From CAZPRQ01 sp964589415 (GTDB taxonomy: Bacteria; Patescibacteriota; Doudnabacteria; UBA920), in assembly GCA_964589415.1 (NCBI GenBank), contig CAZPRQ010000048.1, forward strand, positions 1 through 7,494: a DNA stretch of 7,494 nt. Reading direction: 5' to 3'. This document shows, piece after piece, positions 1-5,968 of this stretch. The notes below the pieces were generated by a model that made no database searches, was not told the origin of the DNA, and saw only the letters and a program-made list of their open reading frames with translations. The stretch's first letter is position 1; every line of letters starts with the position of its first letter. The translations under genes and the position numbers were made by a program.

Positions 1-2
1 CA

Positions 3-674
3 GCGAGCTTACTGCTTTTACCAAAACAAAAAGATACCGCCAATGCCCAATGGGCAGGCGCGTGGGACCAAGCTTACAATTTTTACGCTCCTACTTGGGG
101 ATGGGAAAATACCCAGACTGCGGCTACGGCCAGAGGAGAAATAACACAACAAAATCAAATAACCCAGAATGGAAACGCCTGCGTGTTTACCGCTTATTTA
201 ACTTGGCGAACGCAAAACGTACGCGCGGCTCAAATTACGGTAAGCCAAAATAATGGTCCGGATCAAACATTCGCCGCTGGCGCAAACGGCAGCCAAATGG
301 CGCCATGGCTTTATGCCGGCTCCAATTATAAATTCACCCTATGGGACACGTCTTCCGGCAATCCGCAATGGCTAGACGACATTTCTATTATGACTCCGTC
401 TAACAACTGTGGACAGGACGTGGTGGATACGCAATATTGGGAAAGCCAGCAAACTTCTTCTGCTTCATGGTATAACCCCACTACTTCACAGGATAATAGT
501 TGGTATAGAAATTCGGTCATCTGGACGCAAGACAAGCCTTTACTCATAAACCCTACGACTGAGACCAATAGTCAGCAAAACCCTTGGAACGACTGGATAG
601 ACAGCCGCCCGTTGCTTATAAATACTCCGGAAAATGTAAGAGCCCGCGACCGCTTTGGATGGGTTTGGAACTAG
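3..674 (+). CDS. C-terminal part of a secreted/surface protein with an Ig-like domain (5' truncated)
   Basis: The frame is open from the window edge to a TAG stop, so the visible 223 residues are the end of a longer protein and the true start lies outside. The GTG at 183 reads as an internal Val. Visible residues about 52-132 form one beta-sandwich-like unit with the run NNGPDQTF, then GSQMAPW, then AGSNYKFTLWD. I recall this pattern (a Gly-Pro turn, a GSQxAPW motif, a YxFxLY/W strand) from repeated Ig-like domains in bacterial extracellular and carbohydrate-related proteins; I cannot name a Pfam family. The last 90 residues are rich in W, N, Q, S and T and contain two similar pieces, KPLLINPT and RPLLINTP. 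There is no membrane anchor or sorting signal at the C-terminus, so it is probably secreted or anchored by its missing N-terminal part. Function unknown. That it is coding is well supported; the domain call is inference. Confidence 0.75.
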   Translation, partial: ASLLLLPKQKDTANAQWAGAWDQAYNFYAPTWGWENTQTAATARGEITQQNQITQNGNACVFTAYLTWRTQNVRAAQITVSQNNGPDQTFAAGANGSQMAPWLYAGSNYKFTLWDTSSGNPQWLDDISIMTPSNNCGQDVVDTQYWESQQTSSASWYNPTTSQDNSWYRNSVIWTQDKPLLINPTTETNSQQNPWNDWIDSRPLLINTPENVRARDRFGWVWN

Positions 675-683
675 TTATTATCC

Positions 684-750
684 GCAGATCACAGATTAAT
701 ACAGATACACAGATCGAATTACAAAAGTCAAATTACAAAGATTACAAAGG
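684..750. repeat. Short direct-repeat words downstream of the first gene
   Basis: The word CAGAT occurs four times at 8-10 nt spacing between 684 and 713. It is followed by three copies of ATTACAAA (about 719-748), the last running straight into the large palindrome. No reading frame explains this. It looks like a degenerate intergenic repeat; I recall similar CACAGATTA-type strings between genes in metagenomic genomes, but could not verify that here. Confidence 0.5.
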
Positions 751-783
751 TCATCTTTGCGCTGCGCAAAGATGACCTTTGTA
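743..783. repeat. Perfect 41-bp palindrome (two 20-nt arms, 1-nt centre)
   Basis: The arm 743-762 is the exact reverse complement of 764-783, with a single T at 763. As RNA it would form a 19-bp hairpin with a 3-nt loop. It lies about 70 nt after the stop of the first gene, so it could block 3' exonucleases or end transcription. It has no T-tract on the + strand, so it is not a standard intrinsic terminator. It could equally be a mobile palindromic repeat. Confidence 0.85.
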
Positions 784-807
784 TATTCACCTATACACTT
801 CCGCTTC

Positions 808-837
808 TTGACTCCGACTTCAAAATTATCCTATACT
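808..837 (+). promoter_or_regulatory. Sigma70-type promoter for the valS leader
   Basis: A -35 box TTGACT (808-813) and a -10 box TATACT (832-837) are separated by 18 bp. Each matches its consensus at 5 of 6 positions. Transcription would start near 843-845, just before the structured leader, giving a 5' UTR of about 325 nt ahead of valS. Confidence 0.6.
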
Positions 838-915
838 ATAGGCAAGCCTATGTTCCGGCTGTCACCCGGAGGCTACACAAAGCTTTACGCGAAGTGTAGC
901 GGGCACGAGAAGAAA

Positions 916-942
916 TCCCCCTTCGCACAAGGCTTCGGGGGA
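916..942 (+). repeat. Leader hairpin, first copy (matches 1070-1097)
   Basis: TCCCCC at 916-921 pairs with GGGGGA at 937-942. The intervening TTCG, AA and GCTTC words recur in the same order in the antiterminator hairpin at 1070-1097. The two copies can in principle cross-pair, arm 916-921 with the GGGGA of the second copy and 937-942 with TCCCC of the second, which would give a competing fold. Confidence 0.55.
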
Positions 943-1056
943 CGAGTAGAACTCGTCGGGATTGCCCGTTAAAGCGGTAAAAGTAAGGTTGCCCTGTAGG
1001 GATGGGTTTATAACCCATCCAAAAATGGTTAAAACCATTCCCTTCATAGCAATAAA

Positions 1057-1103
1057 TCAAGATGGTACCTCCCCGCCTTCGTATAAAGCTTCGGGGATCT
1101 TGA
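1057..1103 (+). promoter_or_regulatory. T-box antiterminator (tRNA acceptor-end binding element)
   Basis: Helix A1 is TCAAGA (1057-1062) with TCTTGA (1098-1103). The 5' strand then has a 7-nt bulge, TGGTACC (1063-1069), followed by helix A2, TCCCCG (1070-1075) with CGGGGA (1092-1097), and a 16-nt loop. This is the known antiterminator architecture: TGGN in the bulge pairs with NCCA at the tRNA 3' end. Confidence 0.75.
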
Positions 1104-1132
1104 ACACCTTTTTAGGTGTTTTTATTTATTTT
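1103..1132 (+). terminator. Intrinsic terminator in the valS leader
   Basis: AACACCT (1103-1109), a 4-nt T loop and AGGTGTT (1114-1120) form a 7-bp hairpin, followed at once by a T-rich tract (1121-1132). It lies between the leader and valS, as expected for attenuation. It shares only position 1103 with the antiterminator. Confidence 0.8.
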
Positions 1133-1135
1133 CCC

Positions 1136-1168
1136 ATTCATAATTCTTAATTCATACTTCTTACTTCT
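1136..1168. repeat. Degenerate heptamer array abutting the valS start codon
   Basis: Four successive 7-nt units (ATTCATA, ATTCTTA, ATTCATA, CTTCTTA) and a partial fifth, CTTCT, run directly into the ATG of valS. They fill the whole space between the terminator T-tract and the start codon, where a ribosome binding site would be expected; no Shine-Dalgarno sequence is present. Confidence 0.65.
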
Positions 1169-3361
1169 ATGCCCGAACTCCCCAAAGCCTACGACCACTC
1201 CCAGGTTGAAGACAAAATTTACAAACAGTGGATGGATTCCGGCTACTTTAACCCGGACAAACTTCCAGACGCCGACAAACGCGAGCCTTACACCATAATT
1301 ATGCCGCCGCCCAATGCCAACGCGCCTTTGCACGTTGGACATGCTTTGGGTATGACCATTGAAGATATTTTAATCCGCTTCCACCGTATGCGGGGCAAAA
1401 AAACTCTGTGGCTGCCCGGCACTGACCACGCGGGTTTTGAAACCCAAGTGGTGTTTGAAAAAAAATTGGAAAAAGCCGGCACCAGCCGCTTTAAAATGAC
1501 GCGCGAAGAATTTTATAAACAATGCTGGGACTTTGTGCAGGAAAACAAACATATCAGCGAAGAAGGCATAAAACGACTCGGCGCTTCCTGCGACTGGAGC
1601 CGGAACATTTTTACTCTCGATGAGCGCATTGTTAAAGTTGTTTACGAAACTTTTGCGCAAATGCATAAAGACGGTTTGGTCTACCGATCGGGTCGCATTT
1701 GCAACTGGTGCCCTAAACACCAAACCGGCCTGGCGGATTTGGAAACCAAATACGAAGAGCGCGTGGAGCCCTTTTACTTCTTTAAATACGGACCCTTTAC
1801 AATTGGCACCAGCAGGCCGGAAACCAAATTCGGCGATAAATATGTAGTGATGCATCCGGACGACACAAGGTATGCACAATACAAATCTGGAGATACTTTT
1901 GAGGCCGAATGGATTAACGGGCCGGTAAAAGCAACGGTGATTAAGGACGAAGTCGTGGATATGGAATTTGGAAGCGGAGTTATGACCATAACCCCAGCGC
2001 ATGACCCGGTCGACTTTGAAATCGCCCAAAGGCACAAATTAGACTACGAACAAATAATCGATAAGCGCGGCAAGCTTTTGGATATTGCCGGGGAATTCGC
2101 GGGGCAGAAGATACTAGATGCCCGGTTAAAGATTGTAGAAAAGCTTAAAAGCAAAGGACTTTTAGAAAAAACCGACGAACAGTACAAGCACAATGTCCAA
2201 ATGTGCTACAAGTGCGGCAATTTAATTGAACCGCAAATCGTCCCGCAGTGGTACATTGCCATGACCAAAACTCTTCCAGGTGGAGGCCTAAGTCTGCGCG
2301 ATATGGCGGTAAAGGCCATAAAAGAAAAAAAAGTGGAAATTGTTACGGAAAAATTTGAGAAAATCTTTATGCACTGGATGGAAAACATCCGCGACTGGCC
2401 CATAAGCCGCCAAATTTGGTGGGGAATTCCTATTCCTGTTAAATACTGCTCCGATTGCCAGGAAGTAATTATTGACATTGATGATAAAACTCACACATGC
2501 CCAAAATGTGCATCATCAAAACTGGAAAAAGACCCCGACACCTTTGATACCTGGTTTTCAAGCGGCCAGTGGCCGTTTGCCACGCTTTTAGCACACTCGG
2601 AAACAGATTTAAAAACCTACTTCCCGACGCAAGTTATGGAAACCGGCTGGGACATTTTATTTTTCTGGGTGGCCAGGATGGTAATGATGTCTTATTACAA
2701 AACCGGGCAACCGCCCTTTGAAAAAGTTTTCCTCCACGGCCTTGTCCGCGACAAAGACAAACAAAAAATGTCCAAGAGTAAAGGCAACGTGGTTGACCCG
2801 CTAGGCGTGATTGATGTCTATGGCTGTGATGCCCTGCGCTTCGCGCTTGTTTTTTCGACTTCCGCGGGCAACGACATACCTTTGGCTGAAGATAAAATTA
2901 AGGGCATGAAGCATTTTGCCAACAAGCTTTGGAACATAACCAGATTCGTCCTTTCTGTCATTCCGGACTCCGATCCGGAATCCAGAAAATGGATCCTGAA
3001 TCAAGTTCAGGATGACAAATCAACACCCGCAGATAAAGAAATTTTATCCAAGCTCAATGCGGTAATAAAATCTTCCACTGACAACCTGGAAAATTTTCGC
3101 CTTCACGAAGCGGCGCAGGAAATTTATCACTTCGTTTGGCACGAGTTCGCCGACATATACATTGAAGCATCCAAAAAGCAACTAGCTGACGAAAAGCTAA
3201 AAGAAACTACTTACCACTTACTACTTACTATTCTTATTGCTATATTAAAACTCCTCCACCCCTTTATGCCGTTTATTACCGAGCATATTTGGCTGCTGCT
3301 CAAAGAGCAAGGAATACACCAAGAAGACCTGCTCATGGTTCAAAACTGGCCGCAAACTTAA
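1169..3361 (+). CDS. valS: Valyl-tRNA synthetase (class Ia)
   Basis: Charges tRNA-Val with valine in the cytoplasm. The 730 residues show the family in order: the N-terminal LPKAYD start; PPPNANAPLHVGHAL with the HIGH-type motif at 55-58; LPGTDHAGFETQ (82-93); the editing (CP1) domain from about 195 to 345, with TSRPET and ITPAHDPVDFE; the WPISRQIWWGIPIP signature (410-423); and KMSKS at 533-537, followed by the anticodon-binding helices. Cysteine pairs at 178/181, 346/349, 427/430 and 444/447 suggest zinc knuckles. It is shorter than the roughly 950 residues of E. coli ValRS and ends just after the anticodon-binding domain, with no C-terminal coiled-coil arm. The ATG gives the family-like N-terminus and a TAA lies 18 nt upstream in frame. 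Residues about 596-617 derive from a palindromic repeat. Expression is probably controlled by the T-box-like leader. It converges on the surface-protein operon. Confidence 0.97.
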   Translation: MPELPKAYDHSQVEDKIYKQWMDSGYFNPDKLPDADKREPYTIIMPPPNANAPLHVGHALGMTIEDILIRFHRMRGKKTLWLPGTDHAGFETQVVFEKKLEKAGTSRFKMTREEFYKQCWDFVQENKHISEEGIKRLGASCDWSRNIFTLDERIVKVVYETFAQMHKDGLVYRSGRICNWCPKHQTGLADLETKYEERVEPFYFFKYGPFTIGTSRPETKFGDKYVVMHPDDTRYAQYKSGDTFEAEWINGPVKATVIKDEVVDMEFGSGVMTITPAHDPVDFEIAQRHKLDYEQIIDKRGKLLDIAGEFAGQKILDARLKIVEKLKSKGLLEKTDEQYKHNVQMCYKCGNLIEPQIVPQWYIAMTKTLPGGGLSLRDMAVKAIKEKKVEIVTEKFEKIFMHWMENIRDWPISRQIWWGIPIPVKYCSDCQEVIIDIDDKTHTCPKCASSKLEKDPDTFDTWFSSGQWPFATLLAHSETDLKTYFPTQVMETGWDILFFWVARMVMMSYYKTGQPPFEKVFLHGLVRDKDKQKMSKSKGNVVDPLGVIDVYGCDALRFALVFSTSAGNDIPLAEDKIKGMKHFANKLWNITRFVLSVIPDSDPESRKWILNQVQDDKSTPADKEILSKLNAVIKSSTDNLENFRLHEAAQEIYHFVWHEFADIYIEASKKQLADEKLKETTYHLLLTILIAILKLLHPFMPFITEHIWLLLKEQGIHQEDLLMVQNWPQT
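2956..3017. repeat. Palindromic repeat element inserted in frame within valS
   Basis: Outer arms TGTCAT (2956-2961) and ATGACA (3012-3017) enclose three adjacent hairpins: TTCCGGA with TCCGGAA (2961-2980), ATCCA with TGGAT (2980-2994), and ATCCTGAA with TTCAGGAT (2993-3013). It encodes VIPDSDPESRKWILNQVQDD. I recall this peptide and the ATTCCGGA/ATCCGGAAT DNA as a widespread intergenic palindromic repeat of diverse bacteria, similar in behaviour to Rickettsia palindromic elements. It sits between the conserved NKLWNITRFVL helix and STPADKEIL, a variable loop in ValRS, and keeps the frame open. Confidence 0.8.
3208..3235. repeat. Heptamer repeats inside the valS coding sequence
   Basis: TACTTAC, CACTTAC, TACTTAC and TATTCTT follow one another with a strict 7-nt period. 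They encode part of the leucine-rich helix TYHLLLTI just before the conserved LLHPFMPF motif. Three 7-nt units add 21 nt, so such a repeat can be gained without a frameshift. The helical character of this region is normal for ValRS, so an insertion is not proven. Confidence 0.45.
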
Positions 3362-3372
3362 AGCATCTAAAA

Positions 3373-3394
3373 CGCCTCCCAAATTCGGGAGGCG
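3373..3394. terminator. Bidirectional intrinsic terminator between valS and the cohesin operon
   Basis: CGCCTCCC (3373-3380) and GGGAGGCG (3387-3394) form an 8-bp GC-rich stem with a 6-nt loop. On the + strand it is followed by CTTTAAATTT, on the - strand by TTTTAGATG. It lies in the 64-bp gap between two convergent genes, so it can end both transcripts. Confidence 0.85.
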
Positions 3395-3425
3395 CTTTAA
3401 ATTTAATAGGATTTACGCTTTCTAT

Positions 3426-4835
3426 CTAAGTACTTTTTTTACGCTTCTGCTTAAGCGGAGCCATTTCTTTATCTAGTTCATGCATTGTTTTGCTTATACT
3501 CTTACCAATTTTTGACCTCACTTGACTAACCCTGTCGCGGTCCACAGTTCGTATTGCGGAAAGTTCGGCATTTATAAGTTCTTTAAGCGCATTAATACCG
3601 TCATTCATTTCTTTCTGTATTTGCGCCAAGTCAACATTTTCCGGCTTTTCTTTTTTCCTGCGCCAGAGCAAAATAATAATTATAATTAACAGCAATATAA
3701 TTAGCGCGTTCATGCCAATTAAAATAAGTACCGGTACTTGGATAGTGCGTTTAAATATTGGGTGAGCTTCGGAAACCGGAGCCTCCGGGCCGGATACAAT
3801 GACTGACAAATCTGCCTTAACAGAATTTCCCGCCCTGTCATATGCCACAATTCTTAACACATGATCTCCCCCTGTCAATTTTTCATAGGTATAGGGGGAG
3901 CCAATGTTTTCGGCAGCCAAATTACCATCAACATACGCGTCATATTTTGCTATGCCAGAGCCGTCATCGGTAGCGGTAAATTCAACCGTGGGAGAAGAAA
4001 TAATATTGCTTAAATCTTTTTGACCCGTCAATTGCAGTTCAAAAGGTTTTGGGCTTTGAGTGTCTATGCGAATGGGGAAATGAACTGTCGACCCAAACCC
4101 GCCGGTTTGAGCCCTGGCTTTAATGTGAAAATACCACACTCCATCAGCCACGTTGGCATAAGTTTTATTCGTGGTAACGGTAGTATCCAATGTGTCGTCA
4201 GGGACGGTGCTCGAATTTTGAGTAAAATCAAAACTAAAACCATAAGCATTGCCGGGTCGGTTCCAGGAAACAATTACTTCTTTGGCCTGGTACCAAGCTT
4301 CGGGATCCGGATGAGTGGAGGAAGTAACAGTTGGGCCGGCCACTGGCGGCGGGGTTATGGTAAACCTGGCGCCGGAACTGCCGCTGAAAGCATTTGTACC
4401 CTGGCCGTCATTTAGGAGTGTTTTACCGGAAAGTACGGTAACAACACCCTCGCCTACCGCTTTTGCCCGAAAGGTAATTACCCCTACGCTGCCACTTGCC
4501 CCCGTATAACCCGGTGAAGGTACGCCGCCGGAAAAAAATACGTTTCCTCCGCTGTGGGAAGGCGAACCCGGTGTTTGCATGGGAAAGGAACCGCCGGCGG
4601 AAACGCTTACCACTTCCAAAGTATTACCAGAATATGTAACACTTGCTTCAACGCTATTTACCGCTTGCCCGTCGGTATTTGTCCTAACCGTAACTTTAAA
4701 TGTTGAACCTACCGAAAAACTGCCCGAACTTGGAGAAATATACACACTCGCGGCCTCGGCCCGACTGGTAAAACCAAAAACCACCGCGACAAAAAATATA
4801 CTTCCAATAATTACTGTTCTAATGTTTAACCCCAT
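3426..4835 (-). CDS. Membrane-anchored cohesin-domain surface protein with a cytoplasmic tail
   Basis: A 469-residue surface receptor. Residues 1-29 are a signal peptide (hydrophobic core, then RAEAA). Residues 30-162 read as a cohesin domain: ISPSSGSFSVGSTF, NTDGQAVNSVEASVTYSG, GGSFP, SGGVPSPGYTGASG, VITFRAKAVG and LLNDGQGTNAF follow the classical cohesin order. Two Ig-like modules follow, about 168-258 (SSTHPDPEAWY, DGVWYFHIKA) and 259-348 (VAYDRAGN). A strongly hydrophobic helix at 367-390 ends in WRRKKEK, so the last 79 residues, highly charged and probably helical or coiled-coil, should be cytoplasmic. Cohesins bind dockerins, and the dockerin protein is encoded two genes upstream. The gene overlaps its upstream paralogue by 17 nt and has no Shine-Dalgarno sequence, so translational coupling is likely. 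It is the last gene before the terminator. Role in docking is inferred from domains. Confidence 0.87.
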   Translation of the reverse strand: MGLNIRTVIIGSIFFVAVVFGFTSRAEAASVYISPSSGSFSVGSTFKVTVRTNTDGQAVNSVEASVTYSGNTLEVVSVSAGGSFPMQTPGSPSHSGGNVFFSGGVPSPGYTGASGSVGVITFRAKAVGEGVVTVLSGKTLLNDGQGTNAFSGSSGARFTITPPPVAGPTVTSSTHPDPEAWYQAKEVIVSWNRPGNAYGFSFDFTQNSSTVPDDTLDTTVTTNKTYANVADGVWYFHIKARAQTGGFGSTVHFPIRIDTQSPKPFELQLTGQKDLSNIISSPTVEFTATDDGSGIAKYDAYVDGNLAAENIGSPYTYEKLTGGDHVLRIVAYDRAGNSVKADLSVIVSGPEAPVSEAHPIFKRTIQVPVLILIGMNALIILLLIIIIILLWRRKKEKPENVDLAQIQKEMNDGINALKELINAELSAIRTVDRDRVSQVRSKIGKSISKTMHELDKEMAPLKQKRKKST

Positions 4836-5958
4836 TTTTATTTTTACGAATTATTTTATACATATATATTAACACGATGGCAAGCATTATTAAAATCCCG
4901 GCCTGCGCGTTTTTCGGAATAAGTGGGGACAACTCCAAGCTTGCCATTTGAATATTACCTGCCCTGTCCTTTGCCACCACTGTTATGAATTTGGAAAACC
5001 ACGGCCGCGAAAGCTTAACGGGACTTTTTACGGCATACAGCCTTCCAAACGCGCCTTTTATAAAATATCCGCCTATACCCGAAGCTTTATCTACCGTAGA
5101 AAAGACAAGGAACGGCTTATTTTCAAACATTGCGGCATCCTTCGTAACTGAAAGTGTAAACTCTTCGGGAGGAGTTCTGTCTACTCTTACCATAAAAACC
5201 GGCAATTCCCGCCAAGGGCCTTCATCTCCTCTTTCAGCTAATTTAAAATAGTACACTCCGTCATTTAAATTTTTAAATTCAAATTTTTTCTCGGTTGTAA
5301 AATTTTCCAAATTTGGCGACTCTTCCGCGTTACGGCTAAAACTATAACTAAAACTTGCCTTGTTTTCCGCCTCAATTTCCACAACCACATTATTTTTTGC
5401 GTACCATGACAATGGATTTGGGTGCGTGGAAGAAAACACCTTTATGTTGTTTGCTACCTCTGGCATCACTAAAAATTTTACCGGCTTAAAGCCCAAACTG
5501 TCTTCATTGCCCAGGCCGTCATTTAGCAAAACTCCCGACCCTTCCATTAAAATTAATTTTGCCTGGCCGGATTTAATTGCTTTAAAAGTCGAATGAAAAA
5601 TAGGCACTCGGGATCCCTTCACCCCTCCTGGCACGCCGCCGACCAAACGAATCACCCCGGGTGAAACTTCCGCGGGCGCTTGGATCCACAAGCTGATCAG
5701 CGAATTTCCAATGTCAGATTCTACCAATTCCAAAGAATCGCGAGAATACCCAAAACGTAAATCTATGGAATTTATATTTTGACCTTCAGTATCCACATAC
5801 CAATCTGTGGTAAAAAGTTCTCCTTCCCTTATGCTTTCTTGTGCCGACTCCACATAAACCATACTTGCCTTGGCCGGGTAAGGCTGCAAAAAATTGGCCC
5901 AAACTATAAACATAGCAAAGGAAAAAAATAGGAAATAGAATTTATAATTAGTATTCAT
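4819..5958 (-). CDS. Membrane-anchored divergent cohesin-like surface protein
   Basis: A 379-residue paralogue of the downstream gene with the same layout but a shorter end. Residues 1-31 are a signal peptide ending PAKA before SMVYV. Residues 32-165 form a divergent cohesin-like domain: NINSIDLRFGYSRDSLELVE, VIRLVGGVPGG, HSTFKAIKSG and GVLLNDGLGNEDS match the paralogue block for block. The Ig-like module at about 174-260 has SSTHPNPLSWY and DGVYYFKL; the one at 261-345 has VVAKDRAGN. A transmembrane helix (352-370) is followed by only nine basic residues, so it is anchored with no cytoplasmic domain. It starts 10 nt after the dockerin gene and ends inside the next one. The start at 5958 is chosen because it gives a full signal peptide; the upstream sequence has no clear Shine-Dalgarno. 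It may bind the same dockerin or a different partner. Confidence 0.8.
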   Translation of the reverse strand: MNTNYKFYFLFFSFAMFIVWANFLQPYPAKASMVYVESAQESIREGELFTTDWYVDTEGQNINSIDLRFGYSRDSLELVESDIGNSLISLWIQAPAEVSPGVIRLVGGVPGGVKGSRVPIFHSTFKAIKSGQAKLILMEGSGVLLNDGLGNEDSLGFKPVKFLVMPEVANNIKVFSSTHPNPLSWYAKNNVVVEIEAENKASFSYSFSRNAEESPNLENFTTEKKFEFKNLNDGVYYFKLAERGDEGPWRELPVFMVRVDRTPPEEFTLSVTKDAAMFENKPFLVFSTVDKASGIGGYFIKGAFGRLYAVKSPVKLSRPWFSKFITVVAKDRAGNIQMASLELSPLIPKNAQAGILIMLAIVLIYMYKIIRKNKNGVKH

Positions 5959-5968
5959 TCTTGTTTTT

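Larger units (their letters stand above)
843..1132 (+). promoter_or_regulatory. Putative T-box riboswitch leader of valS
   Basis: T-box leaders bind a specific tRNA and turn on the downstream aminoacyl-tRNA synthetase gene when that tRNA is uncharged. The support seen here: (1) a long structured leader with its own promoter directly upstream of valS; (2) CCGTTA at 966-971, matching the conserved F-box after stem II, preceded by GAGTAG at 944-949; (3) hairpins at 941-957, 1000-1020 and 1024-1039; (4) the antiterminator with the TGGTACC bulge (1057-1103); (5) a terminator at 1103-1132. The variable base of the bulge is T, which would pair with discriminator A, the usual base of tRNA-Val. Stem I and the valine specifier codon could not be assigned with confidence; GTC at 861-863 sits in the 7-nt loop of a 5-bp hairpin (854-870) and is one candidate. 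The terminator barely overlaps the antiterminator, which is atypical. Confidence 0.7.

Noticed and set aside
684..783. CRISPR-like array from the repeated CAGAT/ATTACAAA words
   Set aside because: The units are only 5-9 nt, with no regular spacer length and no cas genes nearby.
843..1056. A tRNA or other known small RNA gene within the leader
   Set aside because: No cloverleaf with TTCGANNC and acceptor pairing was found; the hairpins fit a T-box leader better.
757..1060. Small open frames on both strands between the first gene and valS
   Set aside because: They cross the palindrome, the promoter and the structured leader; the translations follow hairpin DNA and have no start signals.
1370..2035. 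221-codon open frame on the minus strand within valS
   Set aside because: It is fully antisense to conserved ValRS motifs and has no recognisable domain; it is a shadow of the coding frame.
4020..4415. 131-codon open frame on the plus strand
   Set aside because: Antisense to the Ig-like and cohesin domains of the minus-strand gene; its low-complexity product has no family features.
4819..5958. Possibility that the two cohesin genes are one gene split by a frameshift
   Set aside because: Each has its own signal peptide, full domain set and C-terminal membrane helix, so they are separate tandem paralogues.
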